Source of the DNA: Pseudanabaena sp. BC1403
GTDB taxonomy: Bacteria > Cyanobacteriota > Cyanobacteriia > Pseudanabaenales > Pseudanabaenaceae
DNA length: 64,000 nucleotides
Assembly (NCBI RefSeq): GCF_002914585.1
Contig: NZ_PDDM01000007.1
Coordinates: 62,001-126,000 of the forward strand
Reading direction: 5' to 3'
Position numbers and translations under genes: made by a program. Below the pieces are notes generated by a model. It saw only the letters and a list, made by a program, of their open reading frames with translations, did not search any database and was not told the DNA's origin. How positions within the stretch are numbered: the stretch's first letter is position 1; every line of letters begins with the position of its first letter. Positions 44,529 to 53,079 of the stretch are shown piece by piece.

Positions 44529-44754
44529 AGCAATTCTCATTATGATACCGATTTTGGTGTTTCCAGCGCCTTCGGCGCTGGAAACACCAAAATCAGTTGT
44601 TTGAAAGACCGCCGCTGGCGGTCTTTCAAACAACTGATTTCTATAATGAGAACGGCTGTGCTAGGGCAGCAATTCTCATTGTGAAGCCAATTTTTAAATG
44701 AGAATTGCTGTTGCTAAGGATAAGCGCCACGAAGCAACGCTTATCCTTAGCAAC
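44529..44754. repeat. Cluster of interlaced palindromes
   Basis: Contains hairpins 44550-44594 (GCGCC-TTC-GGCGC centre), 44590-44640 (CCGCC-GCTG-GCGG centre), an outer stem TTCTCATTAT (44534-44543) with 44643-44652, a second AGCAATTCTCATT pair (44668-44709), and 44710-44754 (GTTGCTAAGGATAAGCG arms). Two copies of the AGCAATTCTCAT family start at 44529 and 44668. It sits between the tRNA gene and the DUF1400 hydrolase, occupying most of that spacer. Confidence 0.8.
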
Positions 44755-44792
44755 AGATAATTTTATAAATATTCATAGTTAAGGGAATTGTT

Positions 44793-46478
44793 ATGGGTAG
44801 TTTACGACTAAAGTTGCCCGATCGCAGAGCTTTGATTGCATCCCTAGTCTTTGGGATAGCGATCGCCATTAGCAATATTTTTGCTAATCCAGCACCAGTC
44901 CATAGCGCTGAACAAATTCGCTTTTGGTATGCCCCTTTTGGTGAATTTACAATCTATGTTAGTGATTTAGAAAAATTTGCGAAAGAAGGGAAACTAACCA
45001 AGCGCTTAGAGTTCTATCTAGAAAGATTATCGCCTCAACAACAAACTCAACTTCGCGAAGCCTTAACTACTCGCTTCAGCCTCAGTCATATTACAGCAGC
45101 TCAGTTTTCCTATTCTCCCGTTGGCGAGATTTTAGTGCGTCGCTTAGGTAGGATTTTGCAGATAACTCCAGAGCTAAATGGTTTCTCAGCATTGCGAGCA
45201 TCGTTGATTCTCTCTGCACAAAGTAAGGAGGGGCTCAGCGTTCTCAATCTATTGCGGCAATATCCCGTCCCAGTTATCTATTTAGATTTGCCTCGTGGAC
45301 TTCAGGCTTATGCAGAAGTTTCACAATTGCTCTATAAGAAGGAACAAGCGATCGCCGCCATCGAAAAGCAAGCGATCGCAGAATCTCAGAATAATCAGAA
45401 TGAGAATAAAGCTCTAGTAAATTCTCAAAAAGAGCTACGAGTTGCAGGGGATGTAAAATGGACAAAAGAGCAATTTACCTATCTGCAACCAGATCGCAAT
45501 GTCAAAATATCGGCAGATATATATATCCCTCAAGGATTGGCAACTCCTGCACCGCTAATTGTGATTTCCCATGGATTAGCTTCTAATCCTGACACTTTGC
45601 AATACTTATCTCAACACCTTGCTTCTCATGGATTTGCTGTGGCTGCCTTAGAGCATCCTAAAACAGGTAGTCGTGACTTTGCGGCGTTCCTATCTGGCTT
45701 GAGCAGAGCACCCCAGACTGAAGAAGCAGTGCAACGCCCCTATGATGTGAAATATTTACTAGATGCATTAGCGCAAAAGGTTAAAACTGATCCCCAATGG
45801 CGCGATCGCTTCAATCCAGAGCAAGTAGGCTTAATTGGGCATTCCCTAGGCGGTTATACAGTTTTCACCTTGGCAGGCGCTCAACTTAACTTCAATCAAA
45901 TTAATAAAGAATGCAGCATTCCCGAACCCAATGTCTCTTCTTTTAATGTGTCTAAGGTTCTACAATGTCGCTTTAGTTCATTAGATGTAAATAATATTAA
46001 TCTTAGCGATCGCCGAGTGAAAGCAGTGTTAGCCCTTAATCCACTCGGTGGTAGTACGCTACTGGGTAAAGAAGGAATTCAAAATATCAAGATTCCTGTA
46101 GCAATTTTTGCTAGTGGAGATGACTTATTTACGCCTGCGGTTCCTGAACAGTTTTTTCCATTTGTTTGGTTAACTAGTCCAAACAAATATTTAGTAACTT
46201 TCCCCAAAGGAACGCATTTTTCTTTTCTAGAAAGAAGCGATCGTGGTGTATTGGTAGTTCCAACAACAATATTAGGAGAAAAGCCTGAATTTACACATCC
46301 CTACACAAAGGCGTTAAGCTTAGCTTTTTTTCAAACTCATCTCAATAACCGCACTGAATTTGGAGCTTATCTCAATAATGCTTATGTACAGGCGATCTCA
46401 TCTCCTCGATTCCCAGCTTCATTGACTACCAATTTCTCAGAAGCTCAACTGCTGCAATCACTAAGAGATTCTCCATAA
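44793..46478 (+). CDS. DUF1400 alpha/beta hydrolase
   Basis: A 561-residue secreted hydrolase. A signal-like N-terminus (residues 1-38, ending VHSAEQ) precedes the DUF1400 domain (about 40-165, IRFWYAPFGEFTIYVSDLEKFAKEG), known from cyanobacteria, and then an alpha/beta hydrolase fold with oxyanion region PLIVISHGLASNP and nucleophile GHSLGGYT near residue 353, plus a plausible His in FPKGTHFSFL. The catalytic Ser is in GHSLGG; the substrate could be a lipid or ester. It is followed by a convergent gene. Confidence 0.85.
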   Translation: MGSLRLKLPDRRALIASLVFGIAIAISNIFANPAPVHSAEQIRFWYAPFGEFTIYVSDLEKFAKEGKLTKRLEFYLERLSPQQQTQLREALTTRFSLSHITAAQFSYSPVGEILVRRLGRILQITPELNGFSALRASLILSAQSKEGLSVLNLLRQYPVPVIYLDLPRGLQAYAEVSQLLYKKEQAIAAIEKQAIAESQNNQNENKALVNSQKELRVAGDVKWTKEQFTYLQPDRNVKISADIYIPQGLATPAPLIVISHGLASNPDTLQYLSQHLASHGFAVAALEHPKTGSRDFAAFLSGLSRAPQTEEAVQRPYDVKYLLDALAQKVKTDPQWRDRFNPEQVGLIGHSLGGYTVFTLAGAQLNFNQINKECSIPEPNVSSFNVSKVLQCRFSSLDVNNINLSDRRVKAVLALNPLGGSTLLGKEGIQNIKIPVAIFASGDDLFTPAVPEQFFPFVWLTSPNKYLVTFPKGTHFSFLERSDRGVLVVPTTILGEKPEFTHPYTKALSLAFFQTHLNNRTEFGAYLNNAYVQAISSPRFPASLTTNFSEAQLLQSLRDSP

Positions 46479-46505
46479 GAAATAGCGCTTTTCAGCACTA
46501 CTTCT
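46478..46505. terminator. Imperfect hairpin at gene end
   Basis: AAGAAATAGCGC pairs with the complement of GCACTACTTCTT allowing two wobble positions, with a TTTTCA loop. Starts on the last base of the upstream stop and lies 5 nt before the convergent stop at 46510. Confidence 0.55.
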
Positions 46506-46509
46506 CTTT

Positions 46510-46878
46510 TTATTTCTGTAGTCGTTTGAGTTCATCTTGTAAAGCTTGAACTTTGCTTTTGAGAGAATCTACATCACTTACAGTTTGATTAGAATCACCA
46601 TCTTCCTCATCATCAATTGAGATCGTGCGTGGGGCATCTTTGCTACTAGGATTTGGAGCACTCTCACTGATTGGTTTTTGAGAATTACGTACTAGGTCAT
46701 CGACAAACTTTTTCGCTTCTTCGGTTGTCATTTCGCCGCGTTCGACTAAGTCATCAGCTAGTTTACTAGCTTGATTTCTCAGTTCACCAATGGTTTCGCC
46801 TGCTTTTTCACCTGCGACAGTCGCCAAGCCTAGACCTAGATAAAATGCTTTTTGAACAATGCCACCAAATGGATTCAT
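46510..46878 (-). CDS. Small coiled-coil protein (phasin-like)
   Basis: A 122-residue protein. The N-terminal MNPFGGIVQKAFYLGLGLATVAGEKAGE continues with a long amphipathic helix (QASKLADDLVERGEMTTEEAKKFVDDL), a polar low-complexity linker and a C-terminal coiled coil (SLKSKVQALQDELKRLQK). This arrangement resembles the PHA granule-associated phasin-like proteins. ATG at 46878 has GGAG 8 nt upstream; an upstream in-frame ATG would add 32 residues that cross a palindrome. Function unknown. Confidence 0.75.
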   Translation of the reverse strand: MNPFGGIVQKAFYLGLGLATVAGEKAGETIGELRNQASKLADDLVERGEMTTEEAKKFVDDLVRNSQKPISESAPNPSSKDAPRTISIDDEEDGDSNQTVSDVDSLKSKVQALQDELKRLQK

Positions 46879-46900
46879 TGATATTACTCCATAAAATTTT

Positions 46901-46949
46901 ATGATAGTCGTTGTGGGTAGTACTTTGCACTGCTCACAATGACTATCAT
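46901..46949. repeat. Imperfect palindrome between divergent starts
   Basis: ATGATAGTC pairs with GACTATCAT; inner part with two mismatches around CTTTGC. It lies between the divergent starts at 46878 and 46961, so it could separate or shape their leaders. Confidence 0.6.
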
Positions 46950-46960
46950 ATCTCGATATT

Positions 46961-48454
46961 ATGAAATTTTCCAACTGGCTGTCACAACGAGCGGTGCAAA
47001 AAAAGGATGCGATCGCACTGATATTTAAATCAGGTATTAATAGCGAATCAGAACATTGGACATACTCACAATTAGAAGCTGATGTTAATCAATGGGTAGA
47101 TTATTTAGAAGCATTGGGAATCAAAGCAGGCGATCGCATTGGATTGTTACTTACCAATCATCCGCGATATATCATGATTGTTCATGCTTTAGTCAAGTGT
47201 GAAGCCATAGCAGTTTTTCTCAATATTCGCCTCACTACTGAAGAATTGCGTTGGCAGATAGAAGATAGTCAAGCTAAATATTTGCTTTGTGATGAGCTTA
47301 CTAAATCAACTGTAAACAATCTGGATAAACAAATCGATCATTTAATCATTTCTGAAATATCTAGTTTTTCTCTGCTAAATTTTCAATTAAATGGCTGTAA
47401 ACCTTGCAGCGAAAGTCTAAATCTGGAAAATACACAGGGTATTTTCTATACATCGGGAACAACAGGTAAGCCCAAGGCAGTTCCATTAACTTATAACAAT
47501 CATTTCCATAGCGCGATCGCATCGGCTTTAAATTTAGGTATAGAGCCAAATGATAACTGGCTGCTCTGTATGCCATTGTTCCATGTCGGTGGATTAGCGA
47601 TCGCGTGGCGAAGTGTGATTAATGGTACGGCAATTACGCTTTTGCCGAAGTTTGATGAACAGGAAGTTTTAGATGCGATCGCCATTGAGAAAGTGACAAT
47701 CATTTCCCTAGTACCAACGATGCTGAGACGTTTGTTGGCACATCCCCAATGGCAAAATCTTCAGAAATTACGTGCGATTTTATTGGGCGGCGCACCAGCG
47801 AGTTCAGAACTAATTGAGCAATGTCGGCAGTTAAATTTACTGATAAGCCCGACCTATGGCATGACTGAAACTGCCTCACAAATAACTACACTTTCACCCT
47901 ATGAAGTGGCTACTAAGAGAGGTTCATCGGGGTTGCCACTTTTTGGCAATCGACTGCGAATTGTCGATGATAATCAGCAAGATCTTGATGTTGGTGCGAT
48001 CGGGCAAATTCTCGTTCAAGGTGCAAGTGTGATGAATGGTTATCTCAATCAACCTGAAAATAATACTATTCAAGATGGTTGGTTACATACAGGTGATTTA
48101 GGTTATCTCGATCGCGAAGGTTATCTCTATGTCGTCAGTCGTCGTTCTGATTTGATTATTAGTGGTGGTGAAAATATTTATCCGACGGAAATTGAGGCAA
48201 TTTTACTAGAACATCCTGCGATCGTAGAGGCTTGCATTGTAGGCATAAGCGATCGCGAATGGGGCGAAATAGTTACTGCCGCAATCGTGACTGATATTCA
48301 ATTGTCACTAGAAGAAATTAGGGATTTTTGCGAGCAAAAATCCTTGGCGCGATACAAATTACCCAAGTCTATCTATATTTGGGAATCTCTCCCCAAAACT
48401 GCTTCTGGCAAATTGTTGCGTCAAGAAATCCGCGATCGCCTAGAGTCCGTATAA
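46961..48454 (+). CDS. menE: O-succinylbenzoate-CoA ligase
   Basis: Activates o-succinylbenzoate to its CoA thioester in phylloquinone/menaquinone synthesis. An ANL-superfamily enzyme of 497 residues: AMP-binding loop YTSGTTGKPKAVPLTY, SPTYGMTETASQ, GWLHTGDLGYLDREGYLYV, and the C-terminal KTASGKLLRQEIRD lysine segment. Its size and short C-terminal domain fit MenE rather than acyl-CoA ligases of other kinds; the exact substrate is inferred. menF is in the same window but distant. Confidence 0.82.
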   Translation: MKFSNWLSQRAVQKKDAIALIFKSGINSESEHWTYSQLEADVNQWVDYLEALGIKAGDRIGLLLTNHPRYIMIVHALVKCEAIAVFLNIRLTTEELRWQIEDSQAKYLLCDELTKSTVNNLDKQIDHLIISEISSFSLLNFQLNGCKPCSESLNLENTQGIFYTSGTTGKPKAVPLTYNNHFHSAIASALNLGIEPNDNWLLCMPLFHVGGLAIAWRSVINGTAITLLPKFDEQEVLDAIAIEKVTIISLVPTMLRRLLAHPQWQNLQKLRAILLGGAPASSELIEQCRQLNLLISPTYGMTETASQITTLSPYEVATKRGSSGLPLFGNRLRIVDDNQQDLDVGAIGQILVQGASVMNGYLNQPENNTIQDGWLHTGDLGYLDREGYLYVVSRRSDLIISGGENIYPTEIEAILLEHPAIVEACIVGISDREWGEIVTAAIVTDIQLSLEEIRDFCEQKSLARYKLPKSIYIWESLPKTASGKLLRQEIRDRLESV

Positions 48455-48525
48455 AACCTGAGAATTATAGCGATCGCGCTACAATATCCAATGAAAATAG
48501 CAAAAGTATTTTTCTCTTTAGCACC

Positions 48526-49869
48526 ATGAATCAAGATTCTGAAAACTCTAATTCGCAATCGATGAATCTTCCGCCTGGGGAGTTGGGATTACCGATCCTT
48601 GGACAAACCTTGCAGTTTCTCTTCGATCGCAAATTTGCGGAGAAACAATATGCCAAGTACGGAGCAATCTCCAAAACTAGCTTGCTTGGTAGACCGACAG
48701 TATTTATGATTGGCTCTGAAGCTGCGGAATTTGTGCTGTCTAGTCATATGGAATACTTCTCGTGGAAAGAGGGCTGGCCAGATAATTTCAAGATGCTGCT
48801 AGGAGAATCGCTATTCTTGCAAGACGGTGAAGAACATCGCCGCAATCGCCGACTGATGATGCCCGCCTTTCATGGACAGGCTTTAACTGGCTATTTCTCG
48901 ACGATGGAAGAAATCACACAGCGATATTTGGCTAAATGGACACAAAAGGGGGAGTTTAATTGGTTTGATGAATTCAAAAAACTGACCTTTGAGATTGCTA
49001 GTCAACTTTTGATTGGAGCAAATGCTGGTGATGATGTAGAGAGATTGAGTAAATTATTTACGACCTTAACCAATGGTCTATTTGCGATCGCGCCCTTTGA
49101 CTTGCCTTTTACCACCTTGGGTAAAGCGCTTAAAGCACGCGATCTTCTATTACAACATCTCACTCAAGTTGTGCAGGAACGTCAACAAAATCCCACTAAT
49201 GACGTGCTGAGTATGTTGGTTCAGGCGCAAGATGAGGATGGTGGTCGCTTTAGTCTGGAAGAATTGAAGGCACAAGCGATGCTGATGTTATTTGCTGGAC
49301 ATGAAACCACCACATCGATGTTAACTTGGTTTTGTTTAGAATTAGGTCGTCATCCCCAAGTTTTGGAACGTGCTCGACAAGAGCAAAAGTTACTAGCGGA
49401 AACAGGTAAGTTAAGTCTAGAACAAATCGGACAAATGCCTTATCTCGATCAAATTTTTCAAGAGATTGAGCGCCTACGTCCGCCTGTTGGTGGCGGATTT
49501 CGGGGAGTGGTTAAGCCTTTCGAGTTTAATGGCTACCATGTTCCTAAAGGTTGGCTAGCTCTCTATTCAATTATGATTACCCATAAACAAACAGATATCT
49601 ATCCCAATCCTGATAAGTTTGATCCTGATCGCTTTAGTAGCGATCGCCAAGAACATAAACAGAAACCCTTTAGTCTGATTGGGTTTGGCGGAGGGGCAAG
49701 GATTTGTATTGGGATTGCATTTGCCAAACTAGAAATGAAAATTATTGCTGCGCATCTATTACGCAATTATCAATGGGAAATTTTACCTTCCCAAAATCTA
49801 GAGCCGTTCCCAATTCCCACTCTTCGACCAAAGGATGGGCTAAGAGTAAAGTTTCAACCCTTAACATAA
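48526..49869 (+). CDS. Cytochrome P450, CYP120-like
   Basis: A 447-residue heme monooxygenase. I-helix motif AGHETT at residues 257-262, ExxR E313-R316 (EIER), and heme ligand loop FGGGARICIG with Cys394. The N-terminal LPPGELGLPILGQTLQFLF is typical of CYP120 and other soluble cyanobacterial P450s (retinoid hydroxylase in Synechocystis); the substrate here is unknown. ATG at 48526 is chosen because the 66 codons upstream overlap menE in another frame. It follows menE by 71 nt, co-directional. Confidence 0.85.
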   Translation: MNQDSENSNSQSMNLPPGELGLPILGQTLQFLFDRKFAEKQYAKYGAISKTSLLGRPTVFMIGSEAAEFVLSSHMEYFSWKEGWPDNFKMLLGESLFLQDGEEHRRNRRLMMPAFHGQALTGYFSTMEEITQRYLAKWTQKGEFNWFDEFKKLTFEIASQLLIGANAGDDVERLSKLFTTLTNGLFAIAPFDLPFTTLGKALKARDLLLQHLTQVVQERQQNPTNDVLSMLVQAQDEDGGRFSLEELKAQAMLMLFAGHETTTSMLTWFCLELGRHPQVLERARQEQKLLAETGKLSLEQIGQMPYLDQIFQEIERLRPPVGGGFRGVVKPFEFNGYHVPKGWLALYSIMITHKQTDIYPNPDKFDPDRFSSDRQEHKQKPFSLIGFGGGARICIGIAFAKLEMKIIAAHLLRNYQWEILPSQNLEPFPIPTLRPKDGLRVKFQPLT

Positions 49870-49871
49870 TT

Positions 49872-49908
49872 AAAAGAAAAGGTGGCGATTAGCGCCACCT
49901 TTTCTTTT
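49872..49908. terminator. Palindrome at P450 gene end
   Basis: AAAAGAAAAGGTGGCG and complement around ATTAG; begins 3 nt after the P450 stop. Confidence 0.8.
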
Positions 49909-49921
49909 GTAGCCTATATTC

Positions 49922-50023
49922 ATAATAATTCACAAAAGTGTGGCAACACTTCTGTGAATTAAAAACCAAACCCTGTAAGGGTTTTAAAGACACAAAATGC
50001 GTAGCCATTTTGTGTCTTGGTAT
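49922..50023. repeat. Three-hairpin repeat, copy 2
   Basis: Matches 38014-38116 closely along its whole length. First hairpin AATTCAC..GTGAATT pairs fully here; third hairpin GACACAAAATG differs from copy 1 with paired changes. It lies between P450 and gyrA. Confidence 0.75.
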
Positions 50024-50071
50024 CAGTAGGCAATCTGGACAAAAAATATTGACCACCAAGAGCACGAGATT

Positions 50072-50140
50072 TGTAGGGGCGGGTTTTGCAGATATGTTCC
50101 TGTGCAAAAAACAGAATTGTCTACTAAACCCGCCCCTACA
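50072..50140. repeat. Inverted pair of TGTAGGGGCGGGTTT
   Basis: TGTAGGGGCGGGTTT (50072-50086) is repeated in inverse form at 50126-50140, spaced by 39 nt, 10 nt before the gyrA stop. This motif is a widely spread intergenic repeat in many cyanobacteria. Confidence 0.65.
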
Positions 50141-50149
50141 ATGCTTTTC

Positions 50150-52852
50150 TTAGACTTCAGTATCTCCGTCTAATTCTTCGGCTTCTGACTCTTCGGCTTC
50201 TGTTGTTTCGACAATAATTTCAACAGCAGTTACCGCTACATCACCACTTTGGATTTCCACTTCTTCTAGTTCCTCTTCCAAAGCAGGAGGAACTAGAGTT
50301 GCACCAACGATCGCATCGGATGCATCCAATCTTTGTAGACGCACACCTCTTGCCGTACGAGACTGACAAGCGATCGCATCGGTAGATTGACGCATGACGA
50401 TACCGCGACTGGTGACGATCATTAGTTCGTTCTGTTCATCAACTAAACAGAGTGAAGCCAGTTGATCTTGTCCAGACTTGAATTTGGTGACACGCAAACC
50501 TTTACCAGCTCGTTTTTGAATACGGAATTGATTGACAGGAACACGCTTACCATAGCCACCTCTAGTTACGACTAGTACCCAAGGCCCTTGGGCTTTTTCG
50601 TTTCCAGTTTCAGCCTCAGTTTCCAGATTTTCATCTTCACTGACTGTTTCAGTAGCAGTTACAGTGATATCAATTTCTTCCTCAGAATCTTCAGCTTCGA
50701 TTTCTGCAAGACCCGCAGGAATAATATCCATACTCACGATCAAGTCATCGCCTGTAAGTCGCATCGATCGCACGCCGCGAGTATCACGTCCCATCGGACG
50801 TAATTGCTCATGATCAGTACGGAAGCGGATCGACATCCCTTGGCGCGAGCCAACGATAATTGTATTATCGGCTTTGGCACGTCTGACCCAGCGCAGTAAA
50901 TCACCTTCTTCAAGAGCGATCGCAATTAAACCATTGGAGCGAATATTCGCGAAGGCAGGAAGCTTGGTTTTTTTGATATAGCCGCCAGCTGTAAGCATGA
51001 CCAGATATTCATCTTCACAAAACTCGCTGATCGGTAAAACCGTAGTGATTTTTTCATCCGCAGCGATCGGTAATAGCTGCACGACAGCAGTACCACGGGC
51101 GGCACGACCAGATTCTGGAACCTCGTAAGCCTTTACTCCATAGACCTTACCGCGATCTGTAAAGAATAGAACTTTGTCATGACTACGACATGCAAAGAAA
51201 TGCGCGATCGCATCATCATCCTTGACGTTGGCGCTAGCTTTACCGCGTGTGGCACGATGTTGAGCCGTGAAAGTATCCACAGGCATCCGTTTCACATAGC
51301 CTTGCTCCGTCACCATCACGATTGTTTCGCGATTGGCAATCAAGTCGGCAGTATCGATATCGCCTTCATTGGGCAAAATGCGTGAGCGGCGAGGTGTCGT
51401 AAATTCGAGTTTGATTGCTTCTAATTCTTCACGGGTAATCGTGAGAATGCGATCGCGATTGGCAAGAATATGTTGCAGATCGGCAATTTTAGCGACTAAT
51501 TGATCATGCTCGTCATGAATCTTATCGGCATCTTGAGCTGTCAAGCGACGCAACTGCATCGCCAGAATTGCGTCAGCTTGAGCTTCTGAAAGTCCATAAC
51601 TTTCTATCAATCCCAACTTCGCAGAACTACTGTCATCAGCTCCACGAATCAGGGCAATTACTGCATCCAGATGGTTGAGCGCAATTAATAGACCTTGCAA
51701 TAAATGATCGCGTTCTTCGGCTTTACGCAGTTCATACTGTGTACGGCGCGTAATTACTTCATAACGGAAATCGAGGAATACTTGCAGAGCGTTGCGAAGC
51801 GTTAGAGTAATTGGTTCGCCATCTACCAATGCCAACATATTGCAACTGAAGTTCGATTGCAGAGGGGTAGATTTGTAGAGATTATTTAATACCACTTTTG
51901 GATAGGCATCGCGCTTCAGCTCGATTACTAAACGCATACCATCGCGATCGCTTTCATCGCGAATATCAGAAATGCCATCAATTTTCTTCTCATTGACCAT
52001 TTCCGCGATACGTTCGATCAGCGCCGCCTTATTGGTTTGGTAAGGCATTTCCGTGATAATAATTGCCTCACGATCTTGTCGTCCAGAAGCCGAAATTGTC
52101 TCAAAGCTAGCCACTGCTCGCATAGTCACGGAGCCGCGCCCAGTCGTATAGGTTTCACGAGCACCATCAGTTCCTAAAATCAACGCGCCTGTGGGGAAGT
52201 CAGGGCCTGGAATATATTGCATCAATTCCAAATCCGTCAGCATTGGATCAGCAATCAGAGCGACTAAGCCATCGACCAACTCGCCCAAATTGTGCGGCGG
52301 AATATTTGTCGCCATCCCCACGGCAATGCCTGAAGAGCCATTCAGCAATAATTGAGGAATCCGAGCGGGTAATACCAAAGGCTCTTGCTGTGAGCCATCA
52401 TAGTTATCACCAAAGTTAACCGTATCGCGATCGATATCCTGAATTAACCCGAATTGAGAGATGCGGGTCAGCCGACATTCGGTATATCGCATTGCGGCGG
52501 CGGGATCGTTATCGACCGAGCCAAAGTTACCATGTCCATCGACCATGCGATCGCGCATCGAAAAGTCCTGCGCCATCCGCACCAGTGCTTCATACACGGC
52601 GGTGTCACCGTGGGGGTGATATTTACCAATTACGTCACCGACCACACGGGCGCATTTCCGAAACGGGCGATCGGCGGTCATGCCCAGCTCGTGCATCGCG
52701 AAGAGAATGCGGCGATGTACAGGTTTGAGTCCATCACGGGCATCGGGCAAGGCGCGACCGACGATCACGCTCATGGCATATTCCAGATATGATCGCGACA
52801 TTTCGCCACGCAGATCTGTTGGAATAATCCGATCTTCTAAGATATCAGTCAT
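50150..52852 (-). CDS. gyrA: DNA gyrase subunit A
   Basis: Catalytic breakage-and-rejoining subunit of type IIA topoisomerase. The 900 residues include the core [28 protein letters not shown], active-site Tyr123 in RYTECRLTR, and the quinolone region [20 protein letters not shown]. The C-terminal beta-pinwheel has acidic insertions (about residues 715-750) and an acidic tail. The GyrA-box region reads QHRATRG from Q531, not the usual QRRGGxG type. ATG at 52852 chosen; AAGGAG lies somewhat far upstream, and a 20-residue longer form is less likely. Confidence 0.92.
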   Translation of the reverse strand: MTDILEDRIIPTDLRGEMSRSYLEYAMSVIVGRALPDARDGLKPVHRRILFAMHELGMTADRPFRKCARVVGDVIGKYHPHGDTAVYEALVRMAQDFSMRDRMVDGHGNFGSVDNDPAAAMRYTECRLTRISQFGLIQDIDRDTVNFGDNYDGSQQEPLVLPARIPQLLLNGSSGIAVGMATNIPPHNLGELVDGLVALIADPMLTDLELMQYIPGPDFPTGALILGTDGARETYTTGRGSVTMRAVASFETISASGRQDREAIIITEMPYQTNKAALIERIAEMVNEKKIDGISDIRDESDRDGMRLVIELKRDAYPKVVLNNLYKSTPLQSNFSCNMLALVDGEPITLTLRNALQVFLDFRYEVITRRTQYELRKAEERDHLLQGLLIALNHLDAVIALIRGADDSSSAKLGLIESYGLSEAQADAILAMQLRRLTAQDADKIHDEHDQLVAKIADLQHILANRDRILTITREELEAIKLEFTTPRRSRILPNEGDIDTADLIANRETIVMVTEQGYVKRMPVDTFTAQHRATRGKASANVKDDDAIAHFFACRSHDKVLFFTDRGKVYGVKAYEVPESGRAARGTAVVQLLPIAADEKITTVLPISEFCEDEYLVMLTAGGYIKKTKLPAFANIRSNGLIAIALEEGDLLRWVRRAKADNTIIVGSRQGMSIRFRTDHEQLRPMGRDTRGVRSMRLTGDDLIVSMDIIPAGLAEIEAEDSEEEIDITVTATETVSEDENLETEAETGNEKAQGPWVLVVTRGGYGKRVPVNQFRIQKRAGKGLRVTKFKSGQDQLASLCLVDEQNELMIVTSRGIVMRQSTDAIACQSRTARGVRLQRLDASDAIVGATLVPPALEEELEEVEIQSGDVAVTAVEIIVETTEAEESEAEELDGDTEV

Positions 52853-53079
52853 ACGGCTACTCAAATTCTCCTTGCATTGCTTGGTAGTGCTTGCCCCGTG
52901 TGATATAGGCAATTCTTACTAAGTGTCTCTACTATTATAAGGCTTTGCGGGTTTACAAAGGGATTTAGCACGCAGTACTATGCCAATAAATCGAGACTCA
53001 ATAGGTGTTTCGGAGAGGTATTTTAGTTCAAAGTACTGAAATGCTTGATGCACAATGGTTTTAGCCTCGGAGGTCTTTG

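Noticed and set aside
44529-44754. Insertion sequence or transposase remnant
   Set aside because: No transposase-like ORF nearby; the stretch is only palindromes and short repeats.
48328-48525. N-terminal extension of the P450 over the menE 3' end
   Set aside because: Out-of-frame overlap with menE; the P450 family starts near MNQDSENS/LPPGELG.
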